From NCBI RefSeq assembly GCF_001026695.1, contig NZ_LDNB01000015.1:62001-126000 (forward strand): a stretch of 64,000 bases of DNA. The letters run 5' to 3'. Both the position numbers and the translations under genes were made by a program. This DNA is from Neobacillus vireti (GTDB lineage Bacteria; Bacillota; Bacilli; Bacillales; Cytobacillaceae). The notes under the pieces are model-generated. The model saw only the letters and a program-made list of their open reading frames with translations. It was not told where the DNA came from and ran no database searches. Below, piece by piece: positions 1 through 9,602 of this stretch; position 1 is the stretch's first letter, and each line of letters begins with the position of its first letter.

Positions 1-360
1 AACTGCATCAGAAATGAGTCCTGATGAAAGCTTGCCGGCAATTCTTGGTGCAAGGTCTTTTCCTAGCGCAGTATGACCTACTACCAGCCCTTCTGGTTTT
101 TCTTGGTCAACCACAGCTAGTAACGCTTGGGCAAAACCATCGGATGTATATTGCTTTAATTTATCATTTTCAACAACAACAACGCGGTCTGCCCCATATT
201 GCACCAATTCTATACCTAAAGCGCTTACAGCTTCGCCCGCTAAAACACCGACTACTTCTCCGCCCTCTGCAATGGTTTTTGCCGCAGCAATTGCTTCAAA
301 TGATACATTTCTTAGTGATCCGTCACGAACTTCTCCTAAGACCAATACTTTTCTTGACAT
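1..360 (-). CDS. etfA: Electron transfer flavoprotein alpha subunit, partial (N-terminal 120 codons)
   Basis: N-terminal 120 residues of EtfA; the C-terminal FAD-binding half lies beyond the left edge of the window. EtfA pairs with EtfB to accept electrons from acyl-CoA dehydrogenases and pass them to the membrane quinone pool. The start MSRKVLVLGEVRDG is typical of the family, and GGAGG lies 9 bases upstream of the ATG at 360. It follows etfB by 41 bp, the normal order of the Bacillus lcfA-fadR-fadB-etfB-etfA operon. The visible part has no frameshift. Identification rests on similarity to the family as remembered plus its position next to etfB. Confidence 0.95.
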   Translation of the reverse strand, partial: MSRKVLVLGEVRDGSLRNVSFEAIAAAKTIAEGGEVVGVLAGEAVSALGIELVQYGADRVVVVENDKLKQYTSDGFAQALLAVVDQEKPEGLVVGHTALGKDLAPRIAGKLSSGLISDAV

Positions 361-401
361 ATATGAATACCTCCTGAAAGAACAAATTTTTTTTAAAAAA
401 C

Positions 402-1181
402 TTAGATTACTTTTGCTTCCGTATGAAGAAGTTGAACCAGTTCTTTTACCTGATCATTTAAATCCCCGGCCAATACCTTTCCAGCTTCTTTTTTAGGCGG
501 TAAATAAATCTCGATTGTTTTCGTTTTTGCCTCAACATCATCTTCTTCAAGATCAAGATCGTCTAATTCTAATTCATCCAGCGGCTTTTTCTTCGCTTTC
601 ATAATTCCCGGTAAGGAAGGATAGCGCGGCTCATTCAGGCCTTGCTGTGCCGTTACTAATAGCGGCAGGCTTGTTTCGATGATTTCAGAATCCCCTTCAA
701 CGTCACGAGTGACCGTTACGCTGCTGCCATTAATTTCAAGCTTGGTAATCGTAGTCACATAAGGAATGTTAAGCAGTTCGGCAACACGCGGGCCAACTTG
801 TCCTGTTCCGCCATCTATGGCAACATTTCCGCCAATAATTAAATCAGCATCCTTATCTTTTAAAAATTCTCCGAGAATTTTTGCTGTCGTGAATTGGTCA
901 GCATTTTCAACATCGTCTTCTGTATTTATGAGTACGGCTTTATCTGCACCCATTGCCAGTGCGGTCCGAAGCTGCTTTTCCGTTTCTTCGCCGCCTACAG
1001 AAATAACCGTTACTTCGCCGCCATTGGCATCGCGGACTTGGATTGCTTCTTCAATCGCATATTCGTCATATGGGTTGATGATAAATTCAGCACCATCCTC
1101 ATTGATTTTTCCACCTTTAAGGACAACCTTTTCTTCGGTATCAAAGGTTCTTTTCATTAATACAAAAATATTCATAGTCAT
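402..1181 (-). CDS. etfB: Electron transfer flavoprotein beta subunit
   Basis: 259 residues, the usual EtfB length. EtfB binds AMP and forms the heterodimer with EtfA that carries electrons from beta-oxidation. Visible signs are the N-terminal MNIFVLMKRTFDTEE, the nucleotide-binding stretch DGGTGQVGPRVAELL, and the family signature near residues 175-200 (VTAQQGLNEPRYPSLPGI), which is the loop that docks with dehydrogenases. The ATG at 1181 is preferred over the one at 1175 because GGAGG sits 5 bases upstream of it. It lies downstream of fadB, with a hairpin between them that may lower read-through. Confidence 0.96.
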   Translation of the reverse strand: MTMNIFVLMKRTFDTEEKVVLKGGKINEDGAEFIINPYDEYAIEEAIQVRDANGGEVTVISVGGEETEKQLRTALAMGADKAVLINTEDDVENADQFTTAKILGEFLKDKDADLIIGGNVAIDGGTGQVGPRVAELLNIPYVTTITKLEINGSSVTVTRDVEGDSEIIETSLPLLVTAQQGLNEPRYPSLPGIMKAKKKPLDELELDDLDLEEDDVEAKTKTIEIYLPPKKEAGKVLAGDLNDQVKELVQLLHTEAKVI

Positions 1182-1241
1182 GGTCCCCTCCTAATATAAT
1201 TTCGAGCATTCGCTCAGTTTGAAAGATTGAGAAAATTTTAA

Positions 1242-1286
1242 GTAAAAATAAACCCTTTGCGGTCAACCCGCTAAGGTAAGTTTATT
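1242..1286 (-). terminator. Hairpin with T-tract between fadB and etfB (possible attenuator)
   Basis: On the minus strand AATAAAC and GTTTATT arms enclose a GCGG/CCGC inner stem, followed by TTTTTAC. The left arm overlaps the fadB stop codon. It looks like a weak intrinsic terminator inside the operon, which would set a lower level of etfBA than fadB unless etfB has its own promoter. Confidence 0.45.
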
Positions 1287-2055
1287 CGCCCTTAAAGTGA
1301 GGCTGTCTTTTTTCCATAAAAGCTTGGATGCCTTCTTTCGCGTCAATCGAGACGAATACCTCGCCAAACAGCTCCGCTTCCTTTTTCATCCCTTCGTAAA
1401 ACTCGGACGTTTTCGCATAGTTTAAAAGTTGTATAGCAGCGCGAATTGAGCCGGGACTTTTCTTGGCAATTTTAACAGCCAGTTTATGGGCTTGCTCCAA
1501 TACTTCTGCTTCTGGATAGGCATGATTGGCTAAACCGTATTGAACTGCCTCTACTCCAGTGATAGGTTCAGAGGTGAACAGCATTTCCGCTGCTCTGGCA
1601 GTGCCAACATATTTCGGCAGACGCTGCGTGCCAGCGAATCCAGGAATTAACCCAAGCTGCAGCTCCGGAAGACCAAGTTTAGCGGTTTCGCTGACAATGC
1701 GGATGTGACAAGCCATTGCGAGCTCTAATCCGCCGCCAAGGGCAGCCCCATGGATTGCCGCAATAATTGGCTTTGGAAATTTCTCCATCCGGTCAAACAA
1801 ATCTTGTCCATACTTGCCAAGATTGGCAAAACCTTCAGACGAGGTAACAGTGGTAAATTCTTTAATATCCGCACCAGCCGAGAAAAAGCGCCCTTCGCCA
1901 TGAATGACAACGACCCGGATATCACTGTTCGGTTCAATTTCATCAAAGACTGCCGACAATTCCCTTAGAACACCTGATGAAAGGGCATTTGCCGGAGGCC
2001 GCTGAAGCGTAATTGTCGCAATATTATCCTCACTAGACCATTTTAAGTATTCCAA
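1282..2055 (-). CDS. fadB: Enoyl-CoA hydratase (crotonase family)
   Basis: 257 residues. Hydrates trans-2-enoyl-CoA to 3-hydroxyacyl-CoA in beta-oxidation. The crotonase oxyanion-hole segments are visible (FSAGADIKEF near residue 60 and AAIHGAALGGGLELA near 100), as is the acidic segment LPELQLGLIPGFAGTQRLP. The likely start is TTG at 2055, with GGGGGAG 5 bases upstream. It is 32 bp downstream of fadR, so the two are probably co-transcribed. The symbol follows B. subtilis fadB (ysiB), a short crotonase, not the large E. coli FadB. Regulation by FadR is inferred from the operator upstream of fadR. Confidence 0.93.
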   Translation of the reverse strand: MEYLKWSSEDNIATITLQRPPANALSSGVLRELSAVFDEIEPNSDIRVVVIHGEGRFFSAGADIKEFTTVTSSEGFANLGKYGQDLFDRMEKFPKPIIAAIHGAALGGGLELAMACHIRIVSETAKLGLPELQLGLIPGFAGTQRLPKYVGTARAAEMLFTSEPITGVEAVQYGLANHAYPEAEVLEQAHKLAVKIAKKSPGSIRAAIQLLNYAKTSEFYEGMKKEAELFGEVFVSIDAKEGIQAFMEKRQPHFKGE

Positions 2056-2087
2056 TTAAACTCCCCCTCTACTTAATTTTTTAAGTG

Positions 2088-2672
2088 CTAGCGGCTTCTA
2101 AAACCATTAACCAAAAGACGATGGACTGGGGAAGCCAGCTTCGCGAGATCATATTTCTCCTCATTCATCACCCAGGATGTTGCGGTTTCATCAATCGTAC
2201 CGAAGATCATTTGCCGGGCGAGTCGAACATCTAGATCGTTTGAAAACTCTCCAGATTCAATGCCTTCGATAATAATCTTATCAATCACCTTTAAGTAGCC
2301 TTTGAGCACATCGTTAATTCGGAGCCGTAACTCCTTGTTCGATTGGCGCAGTTCTAATTGCGTGACGATGGCTAGGTGGTGGTCCGCTGAAAGCAGGCTA
2401 AAATGAGCTTCGACCATCATTAATAACTTCTCTATCGCCGTCCCTTTTCCTGCTATCATTTGATCTATTTCTTCAATAAAGTTTCCCATTTTTTCTTCAA
2501 AGAGGGAGATAAGAATGTCTTCTTTGTTTTTGAAATACAAGTAGATCGTGCCGTCAGCCACTCCTGCCTGTTTGGCAATTTTTGAAACCTGTGCCTGATG
2601 GTAGCCATTTTCAGCAATTACAATTACTGCTGCATCAATAATCTGCATGTATTTTGGCTTCGTTTTTTTCAA
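2088..2672 (-). CDS. fadR: TetR-family fatty-acid degradation regulator FadR
   Basis: 194 residues. The N-terminal TetR helix-turn-helix spans about residues 10-55 (IIDAAVIVIAENGY, VSKIAKQAGVADGTIYLYFK), followed by an all-alpha ligand domain that in B. subtilis FadR binds long-chain acyl-CoA. It represses beta-oxidation genes. The start is a TTG at 2672 behind AAAGGGGGG. Directly upstream lies a perfect palindrome of the known B. subtilis FadR-box type (2839-2862), which supports both the identity and autoregulation. Neighbours lcfA and fadB are known FadR targets in B. subtilis. Confidence 0.94.
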   Translation of the reverse strand: MKKTKPKYMQIIDAAVIVIAENGYHQAQVSKIAKQAGVADGTIYLYFKNKEDILISLFEEKMGNFIEEIDQMIAGKGTAIEKLLMMVEAHFSLLSADHHLAIVTQLELRQSNKELRLRINDVLKGYLKVIDKIIIEGIESGEFSNDLDVRLARQMIFGTIDETATSWVMNEEKYDLAKLASPVHRLLVNGFRSR

Positions 2673-2688
2673 TGCTATCCCCCCTTTG

Positions 2689-2824
2689 ACAGAAAAGCGG
2701 AAGCGCCTTGGGCAGGGGCGACAGGTATAAGATGAGCCGGCGAGAAGGTTGCTTTTTAACCTTCTTGACGGATTGGCTTATGACCCCGAGCCCCTAGGCG
2801 CTGTAGCTGGACATTTCTCAAAGT
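2689..2824 (+). repeat. Dispersed palindromic repeat, family A, copy 1
   Basis: About 136 bp with outer arms AAGCGCC and GGCGCT and an inner hairpin GAAGGTT/AACCTTC. A second copy in the same orientation lies at 32577-32711 with most bases shared. Similar elements are, to my memory, common between genes in Bacillaceae genomes. This copy lies between the fadR promoter -10 and the fadR start codon, so it would be part of the mRNA leader. Confidence 0.8.
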
Positions 2825-2862
2825 ATTATAAAAGAAAAATATGAATGAATCATCATTCATAT
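2825..2862 (-). promoter_or_regulatory. FadR operator overlapping fadR promoter
   Basis: A perfect inverted repeat at 2839-2862 has 10-bp arms (ATATGAATGA / TCATTCATAT) around ATCA. This matches the B. subtilis FadR box TGAATGA-N4-TCATTCA. A TATAAT -10 lies at 2825-2830 on the minus strand, so the operator covers the -35 region. Expected effect: repression of fadR-fadB-etfBA, relieved by long-chain acyl-CoA. The site matches the consensus; the regulatory effect is inferred. Confidence 0.85.
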
Positions 2863-2970
2863 TTTAATAATAGTTTTTAAAGTTATTTCTGTCAAGAAAT
2901 TCTGAAAGTACTTCTTCATAATATTGCAAATCTTTCGATTAGACAAGCCTTTATCCGCAAAAAAAATTGA

Positions 2971-4677
2971 TTACGCGTGCTTTTTGCTTTCTTCCTCTAT
3001 TTTTTGGATTTCTTCCTCTACAAGCATTCTCCTTAAAATTTTTCCAACAGCGGTTTTTGGTAATTCTGGCCTAAATTCATATAGCCGCGGCGCTTTGTAG
3101 GCTGCCAGATATTTTCTTGCATATTCGTTTATTTCATCAGCGGTAATCCTCGATCCTTCTTTTAAGACTATATATGCCTTCACTGTTTCACCGCGGTATG
3201 GGTCAGGTATGCCGGCAGCGACTGCCTCAAGGACATCCGGATGCTCATACAATACTTCTTCGATTTCTCGTGGATAAATATTAAAGCCGCCAGCTATAAT
3301 CATATCCTTTTTGCGGTCGACCACATAAAAATATCCCTGTTCATCCATATAGCCAAGGTCTCCAGTGTACAGCCAGCCGTTGCGGAGGACTTCCTTTGTT
3401 TCTTCCGGTCGATTCCAGTAACCCTTCATAATCTGCGGACCTTTTACGACAATTTCACCAATTTCCCCTACAGGTATTGGCTCACCATTATCCATCGATA
3501 GTATCACGGCATCCGTATCAGGGTATGGAACACCGATGCTGCCTTTTATTTTCGGAGCGTCCCACAGGAAGTTGGAATGGGTGACAGGTGAGGCTTCTGT
3601 TAATCCATAGCCTTCAACAAGCTGCCCGCCGGTAACTTCCTCGAATTTTTGCTGGACTTCAATCGGGAGCGGGGCCGAACCGCTTATACAAGCTTCTATT
3701 GATGAAAGGTCATATTTCTTCAAATCCGAATGGTTTAACAAGCCAATATAAATCGTAGGTGCACCGGGAAATAAAGTTGGGCGCTGTTTTTCGATTGTTT
3801 TTAACGTGGTCAGCGCATCAAATTTCGGCAGCAGAATCATTCGATAGGCCATCTTAATCGAAAATATCATGACCGTTGTCATCCCGTAAACATGGAAAAA
3901 AGGAATGATTCCGAGCACAGATCCTTCCCCTGGTTTGCATTTGTATAGCCACTTTTCACTCATTTCTGTGTTGGCGATTAAATTTTTGTGGGTTAACATG
4001 ACACCCTTCGGAGAACCGGTCGTACCGCCTGTATATTGCAGTAAGGCCACATCTTCCTCTACATCGAAATTGTATGCGGTTACTTTTTGTGGACTGCTAG
4101 TTAATATTTTCGTTAGCAGATGGATGTTTCCTTCATGCTTTACTTTAACAACAATTCCATATTGTTTTTTCTGAATGAAAGGATAAACGAGATTTTTTGG
4201 GAACGGCAGAAAGTCTTTGATGGCAGTGACAATAATATGCTGTAATTCCGTTTTCGGCATTACTTTAGAAACACGCGGGTAGAGGATATCTAAGGTGATG
4301 ATGGCTTTTGCTCCGGAATCCTTCATTTGATACTCAAGTTCACGCTCTGTATATAGCGGATTGGTTTGGACGACAATTCCGCCAGCTAGTAAAATAGCAA
4401 AATAGCTGATGACCGCCTGGGGTGTATTCGGAAGCATGATAGCGACCCGGTCGCCTTTTGAGATACCAAGGGTTCCTTGCAAGTAGCCTGCAAAATTTAA
4501 GGCATCGTCGTAAAGTTGTTTATAGGTCCATTCCTTTCCCATAAAATGAATGGCACTCTTTTCCGGAAACTTCTCAGCTGATTTCTGCAAGCAACTCTGT
4601 ACTGGTTCTGAGGAGTATTCAAGTGTGGCAGGAATTTCTTTTGGATACACGTCCAGCCATGGTTTCGACTCCAACAT
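2971..4677 (-). CDS. lcfA: Long-chain fatty-acid-CoA ligase
   Basis: 568 residues, normal for LcfA. It activates fatty acids to acyl-CoA with ATP, the entry step to beta-oxidation. ANL-superfamily motifs in order: phosphate loop YTGGTTGSPKGVMLTH near residue 215, YGLTEASP near 355, YTGDLGYMDEQGYFYVVDRK near 435, and the C-terminal catalytic-lysine segment with PKTAVGKILRRML near 545. The start at 4677 follows AAGGGAGG. A 298-bp gap with the FadR box separates it from fadR. No clear FadR box was found upstream of lcfA itself. Confidence 0.96.
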   Translation of the reverse strand: MLESKPWLDVYPKEIPATLEYSSEPVQSCLQKSAEKFPEKSAIHFMGKEWTYKQLYDDALNFAGYLQGTLGISKGDRVAIMLPNTPQAVISYFAILLAGGIVVQTNPLYTERELEYQMKDSGAKAIITLDILYPRVSKVMPKTELQHIIVTAIKDFLPFPKNLVYPFIQKKQYGIVVKVKHEGNIHLLTKILTSSPQKVTAYNFDVEEDVALLQYTGGTTGSPKGVMLTHKNLIANTEMSEKWLYKCKPGEGSVLGIIPFFHVYGMTTVMIFSIKMAYRMILLPKFDALTTLKTIEKQRPTLFPGAPTIYIGLLNHSDLKKYDLSSIEACISGSAPLPIEVQQKFEEVTGGQLVEGYGLTEASPVTHSNFLWDAPKIKGSIGVPYPDTDAVILSMDNGEPIPVGEIGEIVVKGPQIMKGYWNRPEETKEVLRNGWLYTGDLGYMDEQGYFYVVDRKKDMIIAGGFNIYPREIEEVLYEHPDVLEAVAAGIPDPYRGETVKAYIVLKEGSRITADEINEYARKYLAAYKAPRLYEFRPELPKTAVGKILRRMLVEEEIQKIEEESKKHA

Positions 4678-4839
4678 ACAAACCTCCCTTTTCTTTATTA
4701 AATTATTTAAAAAATTCTAACAACCATCTCTATTATAGTACAGTATTTCACGAAATGGAAACCCCAGTTACAACTTTCAACCCTCGTGTGGAAAGGAATA
4801 TGATGTGAGTAATACATGCGGCGCTCAGTCATTTTTCCA

Positions 4840-4880
4840 AATAAAAAATCACCACTGAATAATTCCAGCGATGATTTTTC
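4840..4880 (-). terminator. Terminator after the mutS2-yshE group
   Basis: On the minus strand a stem AAATCATCGCTG / CAGTGGTGATTT is followed by TTTTTT. It lies just after the small membrane ORF at 4883-4966 and ahead of lcfA. Confidence 0.75.
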
Positions 4881-4882
4881 CA

Positions 4883-4966
4883 TTAGGCAAAAAATATCAT
4901 ATATACAATTCCAATCAGCAAAAACAAGCCGCATAATCCAAGAAGTACCTTAGCTAATGTCTCCAC
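4883..4966 (-). CDS. Putative 27-residue single-span membrane peptide
   Basis: Small ORF starting with GTG at 4966, with GGGGAG 8 bases upstream. The product begins METLAKVLLG and is almost entirely hydrophobic through to its end (IFFA), so it is one transmembrane helix with a short N-terminus. It follows yshE by only 14 bp and sits before the operon terminator, so it would be co-transcribed with yshE. I do not recognise it. A conserved reading frame in related genomes would confirm it; by itself the ORF is short enough to be chance. Confidence 0.5.
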   Translation of the reverse strand: METLAKVLLGLCGLFLLIGIVYMIFFA

Positions 4967-4980
4967 AGTCTCTTCTCCCC

Positions 4981-5388
4981 TTACGATATTCCTGCACCAA
5001 TCACATAAGATAAGCCAATGGAAATGACCATTGAAATCAAACCTACTGCCCGATTATCATTTTGGATTTCATCGTCAATCTTAAACTTTGGCGTCAAAAA
5101 TTCAAAGATAAAATAGCCGGTTAATAACAGGATAAATCCATATATCCCCCAGCCAACCATTGTCAGTAACGAATCGTGAAGGGCAATGGTATGGCGGAAT
5201 ATATTGGCGACGCCAAATATTTTTCCACCGGTGGCCATCGCCACGGCTAAATTCCCTTTTTTTATCTCTTCCCAATTTTTATATTTGGTTACCGCTTCAA
5301 AAACGGCTAAAAAGACAATCATACATAAAATGACGACACTATAATAGGCCGCGATTTGAATGTATTCGTTCTCCCAGAACTGATTCAT
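4981..5388 (-). CDS. yshE: DUF350 membrane protein YshE
   Basis: 135 residues with about four membrane helices (approximately 12-32, 50-70, 75-95 and 112-133). It belongs to the DUF350 family, in which two short repeats of helix pairs are typical. Its function is not established. It lies 18 bp after mutS2, the same position as B. subtilis yshE. The start at 5388 follows GGGGAGATAAGCT. Confidence 0.85.
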   Translation of the reverse strand: MNQFWENEYIQIAAYYSVVILCMIVFLAVFEAVTKYKNWEEIKKGNLAVAMATGGKIFGVANIFRHTIALHDSLLTMVGWGIYGFILLLTGYFIFEFLTPKFKIDDEIQNDNRAVGLISMVISIGLSYVIGAGIS

Positions 5389-5406
5389 AGCTTATCTCCC
5401 CGGACA

Positions 5407-7764
5407 TTATTTAAATTCTACGATGGTTACCCCTGAACCACCTTCTCCGGCTTCACCAAAACGAATTTTCTTAACGGAACGATGGTTTTTCAAATATTCC
5501 TGAACGCCTTGTCTTAACGCGCCTGTACCTTTCCCATGGATAATGGAAACCCGGGGATAATTGGAAAGCAAGGCATCATCAATATACTTTTCTACTTTTA
5601 GAAGTGCATCTTCATACCTTTCGCCGCGCAGGTCAAGCTCCAGTTTAACAATGGAATCGCGCCCTTGGACAATTGCCATCGGCTTTGTTTCCATTTGTTT
5701 CGGCGTACTCATATATTCCATATCTTTTTCTTTTACCTTCATTTTCAAAATGCCGATTTGAACCTGCCATTCATTTGCAGACACTCGTTCGACAAGCGTC
5801 CCTTTTTGGTTAAATGTAAGCACCTTGACTTCATCTCCAGGCATAAAGACTTGTTTCTTGGTTTTCTTATTTGCCAGCTTTACGGACTTTTGGATTTCCG
5901 GCGCTGCTTCCTCTAGGCGCCTCCTTGCATCAATTAATTCATGTTCCTTTATTTCAGCATGCTTCTCAGTTCTCATTTTGCGCAGATCACGAATAACCTG
6001 CTCCGCCTCTTGTTTAGCCTCATCCACGAGGTCAGCTGCTTTTTCAGCAGCCCTTTCCAGCATCGCATCTTTTTTCTCGTAAAATTCCATCATTTGCTTT
6101 TGCAGGTCGTGATGAAGCATCTCGGCGGACTTTAAATAATCTCTGGCTTCCTGACTCTCAATTTCCGCCTGACGCTTACTCGCTTCGAGTGATGCAATCA
6201 TCTTATCGATTTGATTCGTATCCTCGCTCACATGTGAACGGGCTGACTGAATAACCCGATCATTTAAGCCTAAGCGTTTCGAAATTTCAAAGGCATTACT
6301 CCGACCAGGTACCCCTAAGAGCAGCTTATAAGTCGGGCTTAATGTCTCAACATCAAACTCGACGCTGGCATTTAACACCCCTTCGCGATTATAGCCATAC
6401 GCTTTTAATTCCGGATAGTGGGTTGTCGCGATCACCCGTGCCCCCCGATTGTGAACTTCATCTAAAATCGAAATCGCCAATGCCGCTCCTTCCTGCGGAT
6501 CGGTCCCGGCACCAAGCTCATCAAATAGGACAAGGCTGTTGAAATCGACATGGTTTAAGATTTCAACAATATTGACCATATGGGACGAAAATGTACTTAA
6601 GCTCTGTTCAATCGATTGCTCATCGCCAATATCGGCATAAATCGCATCAAAGACGGCAAGTTCAGAACCGTCATATGCCGGCACCTGCAATCCCGCCTGA
6701 GCCATTAACGAGCACAAACCCAATGTTTTTAGGGTGACTGTTTTCCCGCCCGTATTAGGTCCGGTAATGACAATCGTGGTAAACTCATTCCCGAGCAAAA
6801 TATCGTTGGCCACGACCTCGTCAATCGGTATTAACGGATGTCGTGCTTTATATAACGCGATTCTTCCTTCATTATTCATCACTGGCATCGTTGCTTTGAT
6901 TTTTTTTCCATATCTTGCTTTGGCAAAAATAAAGTCTAAATTCGCTAAGACAGCGACGATTACTTGAAGTTCGCCTTCATGCTCTGCCGCATGGGCCGAA
7001 AGCTCGGTGAGAATTCTCTCAATTTCAAGCTGTTCCTTGACACGAATATCCTGTAATTGATTATTCAGCTGAACAATCACCTGCGGTTCAATAAATAAAG
7101 TTTGTCCAGACGCACTCTGATCATGAATGATTCCGCCGTAGTGGCCGCGGTACTCCTGTTTGACAGGAATCACAAAGCGATCATTTCGTATTGTGACAAT
7201 CGCATCGGACAGCATTTTACTGGCATTCGAGGACCGAATCATGCTCTCTAACTTTTCACGGACGCGTGATTCATTAGTCCTGAGCTGATGTCTTAATGAG
7301 CGTAATAGCTCACTGGCACTATCAAGCACCTCGCCGCTTTCATCGATGGCCAGTTTAATAGCCTGCTCAAGGTTTGTGAGTAGAATGATTTGTGCTACTT
7401 GTTCTAACAAAATTGGCAGTTCCGTTCTTTCCTCAGCAATATCCTCGATAAATCGCTTCATCTGCCGGCTGGCATGGATCGTGCTTGCGATTTGGATGAG
7501 TTCGTGCGGACTGAGAACTCCTCCAATAACTGAACGCTTAATATGAGCGCGGATATCATGAATCCCTGCAAGTGGGATCGTTGGTTTTATCCGAAATACC
7601 GTCGCTGCCTCATCTGTTTCTGCTTGAAGCTTGACCACTTCTGCAAAATCAGTGGATGGCGCCAGGTGTTTGATTTTGTCTTTGCCAAGTGAAGATGCGG
7701 CATGTTCTAACAGCTGCTCTCTCACTTTCGTAAATTCTAATACCTTTAGAACTCTATCTTGCAT
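5407..7764 (-). CDS. mutS2: Endonuclease MutS2 / ribosome-rescue ATPase
   Basis: 785 residues, the family length. MutS2 is a MutS-like ATPase reported to split stalled or collided ribosomes in B. subtilis and to limit recombination in other species. Visible: MutS core with Walker [15 protein letters not shown] near residue 335, Walker [15 protein letters not shown] near 410, a long charged coiled coil about 520-630, and a C-terminal Smr domain with [12 protein letters not shown] and [14 protein letters not shown]. It lacks the N-terminal mismatch-recognition domain of MutS. The ATG at 7764 follows AGGAGG. It is 17 bp from polX. Confidence 0.96.
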   Translation of the reverse strand: MQDRVLKVLEFTKVREQLLEHAASSLGKDKIKHLAPSTDFAEVVKLQAETDEAATVFRIKPTIPLAGIHDIRAHIKRSVIGGVLSPHELIQIASTIHASRQMKRFIEDIAEERTELPILLEQVAQIILLTNLEQAIKLAIDESGEVLDSASELLRSLRHQLRTNESRVREKLESMIRSSNASKMLSDAIVTIRNDRFVIPVKQEYRGHYGGIIHDQSASGQTLFIEPQVIVQLNNQLQDIRVKEQLEIERILTELSAHAAEHEGELQVIVAVLANLDFIFAKARYGKKIKATMPVMNNEGRIALYKARHPLIPIDEVVANDILLGNEFTTIVITGPNTGGKTVTLKTLGLCSLMAQAGLQVPAYDGSELAVFDAIYADIGDEQSIEQSLSTFSSHMVNIVEILNHVDFNSLVLFDELGAGTDPQEGAALAISILDEVHNRGARVIATTHYPELKAYGYNREGVLNASVEFDVETLSPTYKLLLGVPGRSNAFEISKRLGLNDRVIQSARSHVSEDTNQIDKMIASLEASKRQAEIESQEARDYLKSAEMLHHDLQKQMMEFYEKKDAMLERAAEKAADLVDEAKQEAEQVIRDLRKMRTEKHAEIKEHELIDARRRLEEAAPEIQKSVKLANKKTKKQVFMPGDEVKVLTFNQKGTLVERVSANEWQVQIGILKMKVKEKDMEYMSTPKQMETKPMAIVQGRDSIVKLELDLRGERYEDALLKVEKYIDDALLSNYPRVSIIHGKGTGALRQGVQEYLKNHRSVKKIRFGEAGEGGSGVTIVEFK

Positions 7765-7781
7765 GGAGTTAAAACCTCCTC

Positions 7782-9497
7782 TTATCTATTATGCAAAAAT
7801 TCAAGTAAGTCATTTTTATCAAGCGCATTTAGCACCGATGATTTTCTAATCCAGCCCTTTTTAGCAGCGGAAACGCCAATTTCCATATGCTTTAAGGTAT
7901 CCAATTTGTGGGCGTCCGTATTGATGAGAATCTTAACACCGGCCTCTTGCGCTTTCCTTAGATATTCGGCCGTTAGGTCAAGCCGGTTCGGGTTAGCATT
8001 TAATTCTAACGCGGTATTCGTTTCCTTTGACAGCTGGATAAGCAAATCGATGTCCACATCATAGCCTTCACGACGGCCGATTTTTCTGCCAGTTGGATGA
8101 GCAATTAAATCGACATGGGCATTGGTTAAGGCTGACTTTAACCGCTCCATAATCTTTTCTCTTGATTGGGTAAAGGCTGAATGAATCGAAGCGATGACGA
8201 AATCCATGTCAGCAAGTATTTCATCATCATAATCCAAGGTGCCATCAGGTAATATGTCCATTTCAACACCGCGAAGGATGAGGATATCATCATATTTTTT
8301 ATTCAGGTTCTTGATTTCCTCTCCCTGTTTCAAAAGCCGCTCGCGTGTAAGTCCATTTGCCACCTTAAGATATTGTGAATGGTCGGTGATCGCCATATAT
8401 TGATAGCCGCGCTTCCGGCACGCTTCCACCATTTCTTCAATTGTATGGGCTCCATCGCTCCAGGTCGTGTGCATATGCAGATCGCCTTTAATATCTTCAA
8501 GCTCGATAAATTCCTCATTGCCGCTGAATGTCTCTACTTCTTTCCCGTCCTCTCTGATTTCCGGAGGAATAAATGGAAGATCAAAATGCTTGAAAAATTC
8601 CTCTTCAGAAGTGAAGGTGCGGACTTCCCCAGTCTCCACGTTCTCTACACCATACTCACTGATTTTTTCGCCGCGTTCCTTGGCAAGCTGCCGCATCCGG
8701 ACATTATGTTCCTTTGAACCAGTGAAATGATGTAAAGTCGTAATAAATTCCTCTGGTCTCACAAGCCGGAAATCGACGGAGATATCAAATTCATAGCCTA
8801 AGACAATGGAAACCTTCGTATCACCGGCACCAATCACTTCATTGATATCAGGCAATTGGAGCAGCTGCTCGCGAACTCGATCAGTGTTGTCGGTCGCAAT
8901 AATAAAATCAAGGTCTTTAATGGTCTCGCGCATTCTTCTTAGACTGCCTGCCCGTGAAAAACGGTTAATCTCCGGTATCACGGCAAGCTGCGCTTCTATT
9001 TGGTCTGCTATCGGCAGCATATAGGCAATTGGGAGCCGATCAGGCCTTGAACCAACGCTAGCGATGGCGCTTAAGATTTTCTCTTCGGTTTTTTTGCCAA
9101 AACCTGCGAGTGCTTGTACCTTCCCTGCTTCACAGGCTGCCTTTAAACTGGAAACATCGATGATTGCTAATTCTTTGTAAAGTTTGGCGATTTTCTTGCC
9201 GCCAAGACCCGGCAGCTGCAGTAACGGAATCAATCCAGCCGGGACTTCTTCCTTCAGTTCTTTTAATACCGAGGAAGAACCTTCCTTTATATACTCATCA
9301 ATTACGGCAGCTGTCCCTTTGCCGATTCCTGAAATACTGGTATAGTCCTCAATGTCAGCTAAGCTGCGTTCATCGGTTTCAAGAGCATTAGCTGCCTTAC
9401 GAAAAGCCGAAACCTTAAATGGGTTCTCTCCTTTTAATTCCATATAAATCGCAACCGTTTCTAATAAACGTATTAATTCCCTTTTATTGACTGCCAT
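7782..9497 (-). CDS. polX: DNA polymerase/3'-5' exonuclease PolX
   Basis: 571 residues from the ATG at 9497 (MAVNKREL), preferred over 9506 by similarity to B. subtilis PolX. Order: helix-hairpin-helix 8-kDa region ([22 protein letters not shown]), nucleotidyltransferase palm with [16 protein letters not shown] near residue 180, and a C-terminal PHP phosphoesterase/exonuclease domain ([27 protein letters not shown]). It acts in base-excision gap filling. All PHP metal-ligand histidines and aspartates that I can recognise are present. Confidence 0.95.
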   Translation of the reverse strand: MAVNKRELIRLLETVAIYMELKGENPFKVSAFRKAANALETDERSLADIEDYTSISGIGKGTAAVIDEYIKEGSSSVLKELKEEVPAGLIPLLQLPGLGGKKIAKLYKELAIIDVSSLKAACEAGKVQALAGFGKKTEEKILSAIASVGSRPDRLPIAYMLPIADQIEAQLAVIPEINRFSRAGSLRRMRETIKDLDFIIATDNTDRVREQLLQLPDINEVIGAGDTKVSIVLGYEFDISVDFRLVRPEEFITTLHHFTGSKEHNVRMRQLAKERGEKISEYGVENVETGEVRTFTSEEEFFKHFDLPFIPPEIREDGKEVETFSGNEEFIELEDIKGDLHMHTTWSDGAHTIEEMVEACRKRGYQYMAITDHSQYLKVANGLTRERLLKQGEEIKNLNKKYDDILILRGVEMDILPDGTLDYDDEILADMDFVIASIHSAFTQSREKIMERLKSALTNAHVDLIAHPTGRKIGRREGYDVDIDLLIQLSKETNTALELNANPNRLDLTAEYLRKAQEAGVKILINTDAHKLDTLKHMEIGVSAAKKGWIRKSSVLNALDKNDLLEFLHNR

Positions 9498-9544
9498 AAT
9501 ATCCACCTTCCCCCGGAGTTTAGCATCTTCATTTTATCTTATTA

Positions 9545-9590
9545 AGGTTAAAAAAGAAAAACTTCTCTGCTAAGGAGAAGTTCAAGCAGC
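9545..9590 (-). terminator. Terminator after the cvpA-like gene
   Basis: On the minus strand AACTTCTCC ... AGAAGTT is followed by TTTCTTTTTT. It separates zapA-cvpA from polX-mutS2. Confidence 0.75.
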
Positions 9591-9602
9591 TGAATATACT
9601 TT

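Noticed and set aside
2880-2915. CodY box near the lcfA end
   Set aside because: The best match to AATTTTCWGAAAATT has several mismatches and lies outside a promoter.
4678-4840. FadR box upstream of lcfA
   Set aside because: No TGAATGA/TCATTCA pair is present; only imperfect TGAGT...CTCA fragments.
4707-4934. 75-residue ORF on the minus strand
   Set aside because: It spans the terminator at 4840-4880 and overlaps the better small ORF in another frame; no ribosome site.
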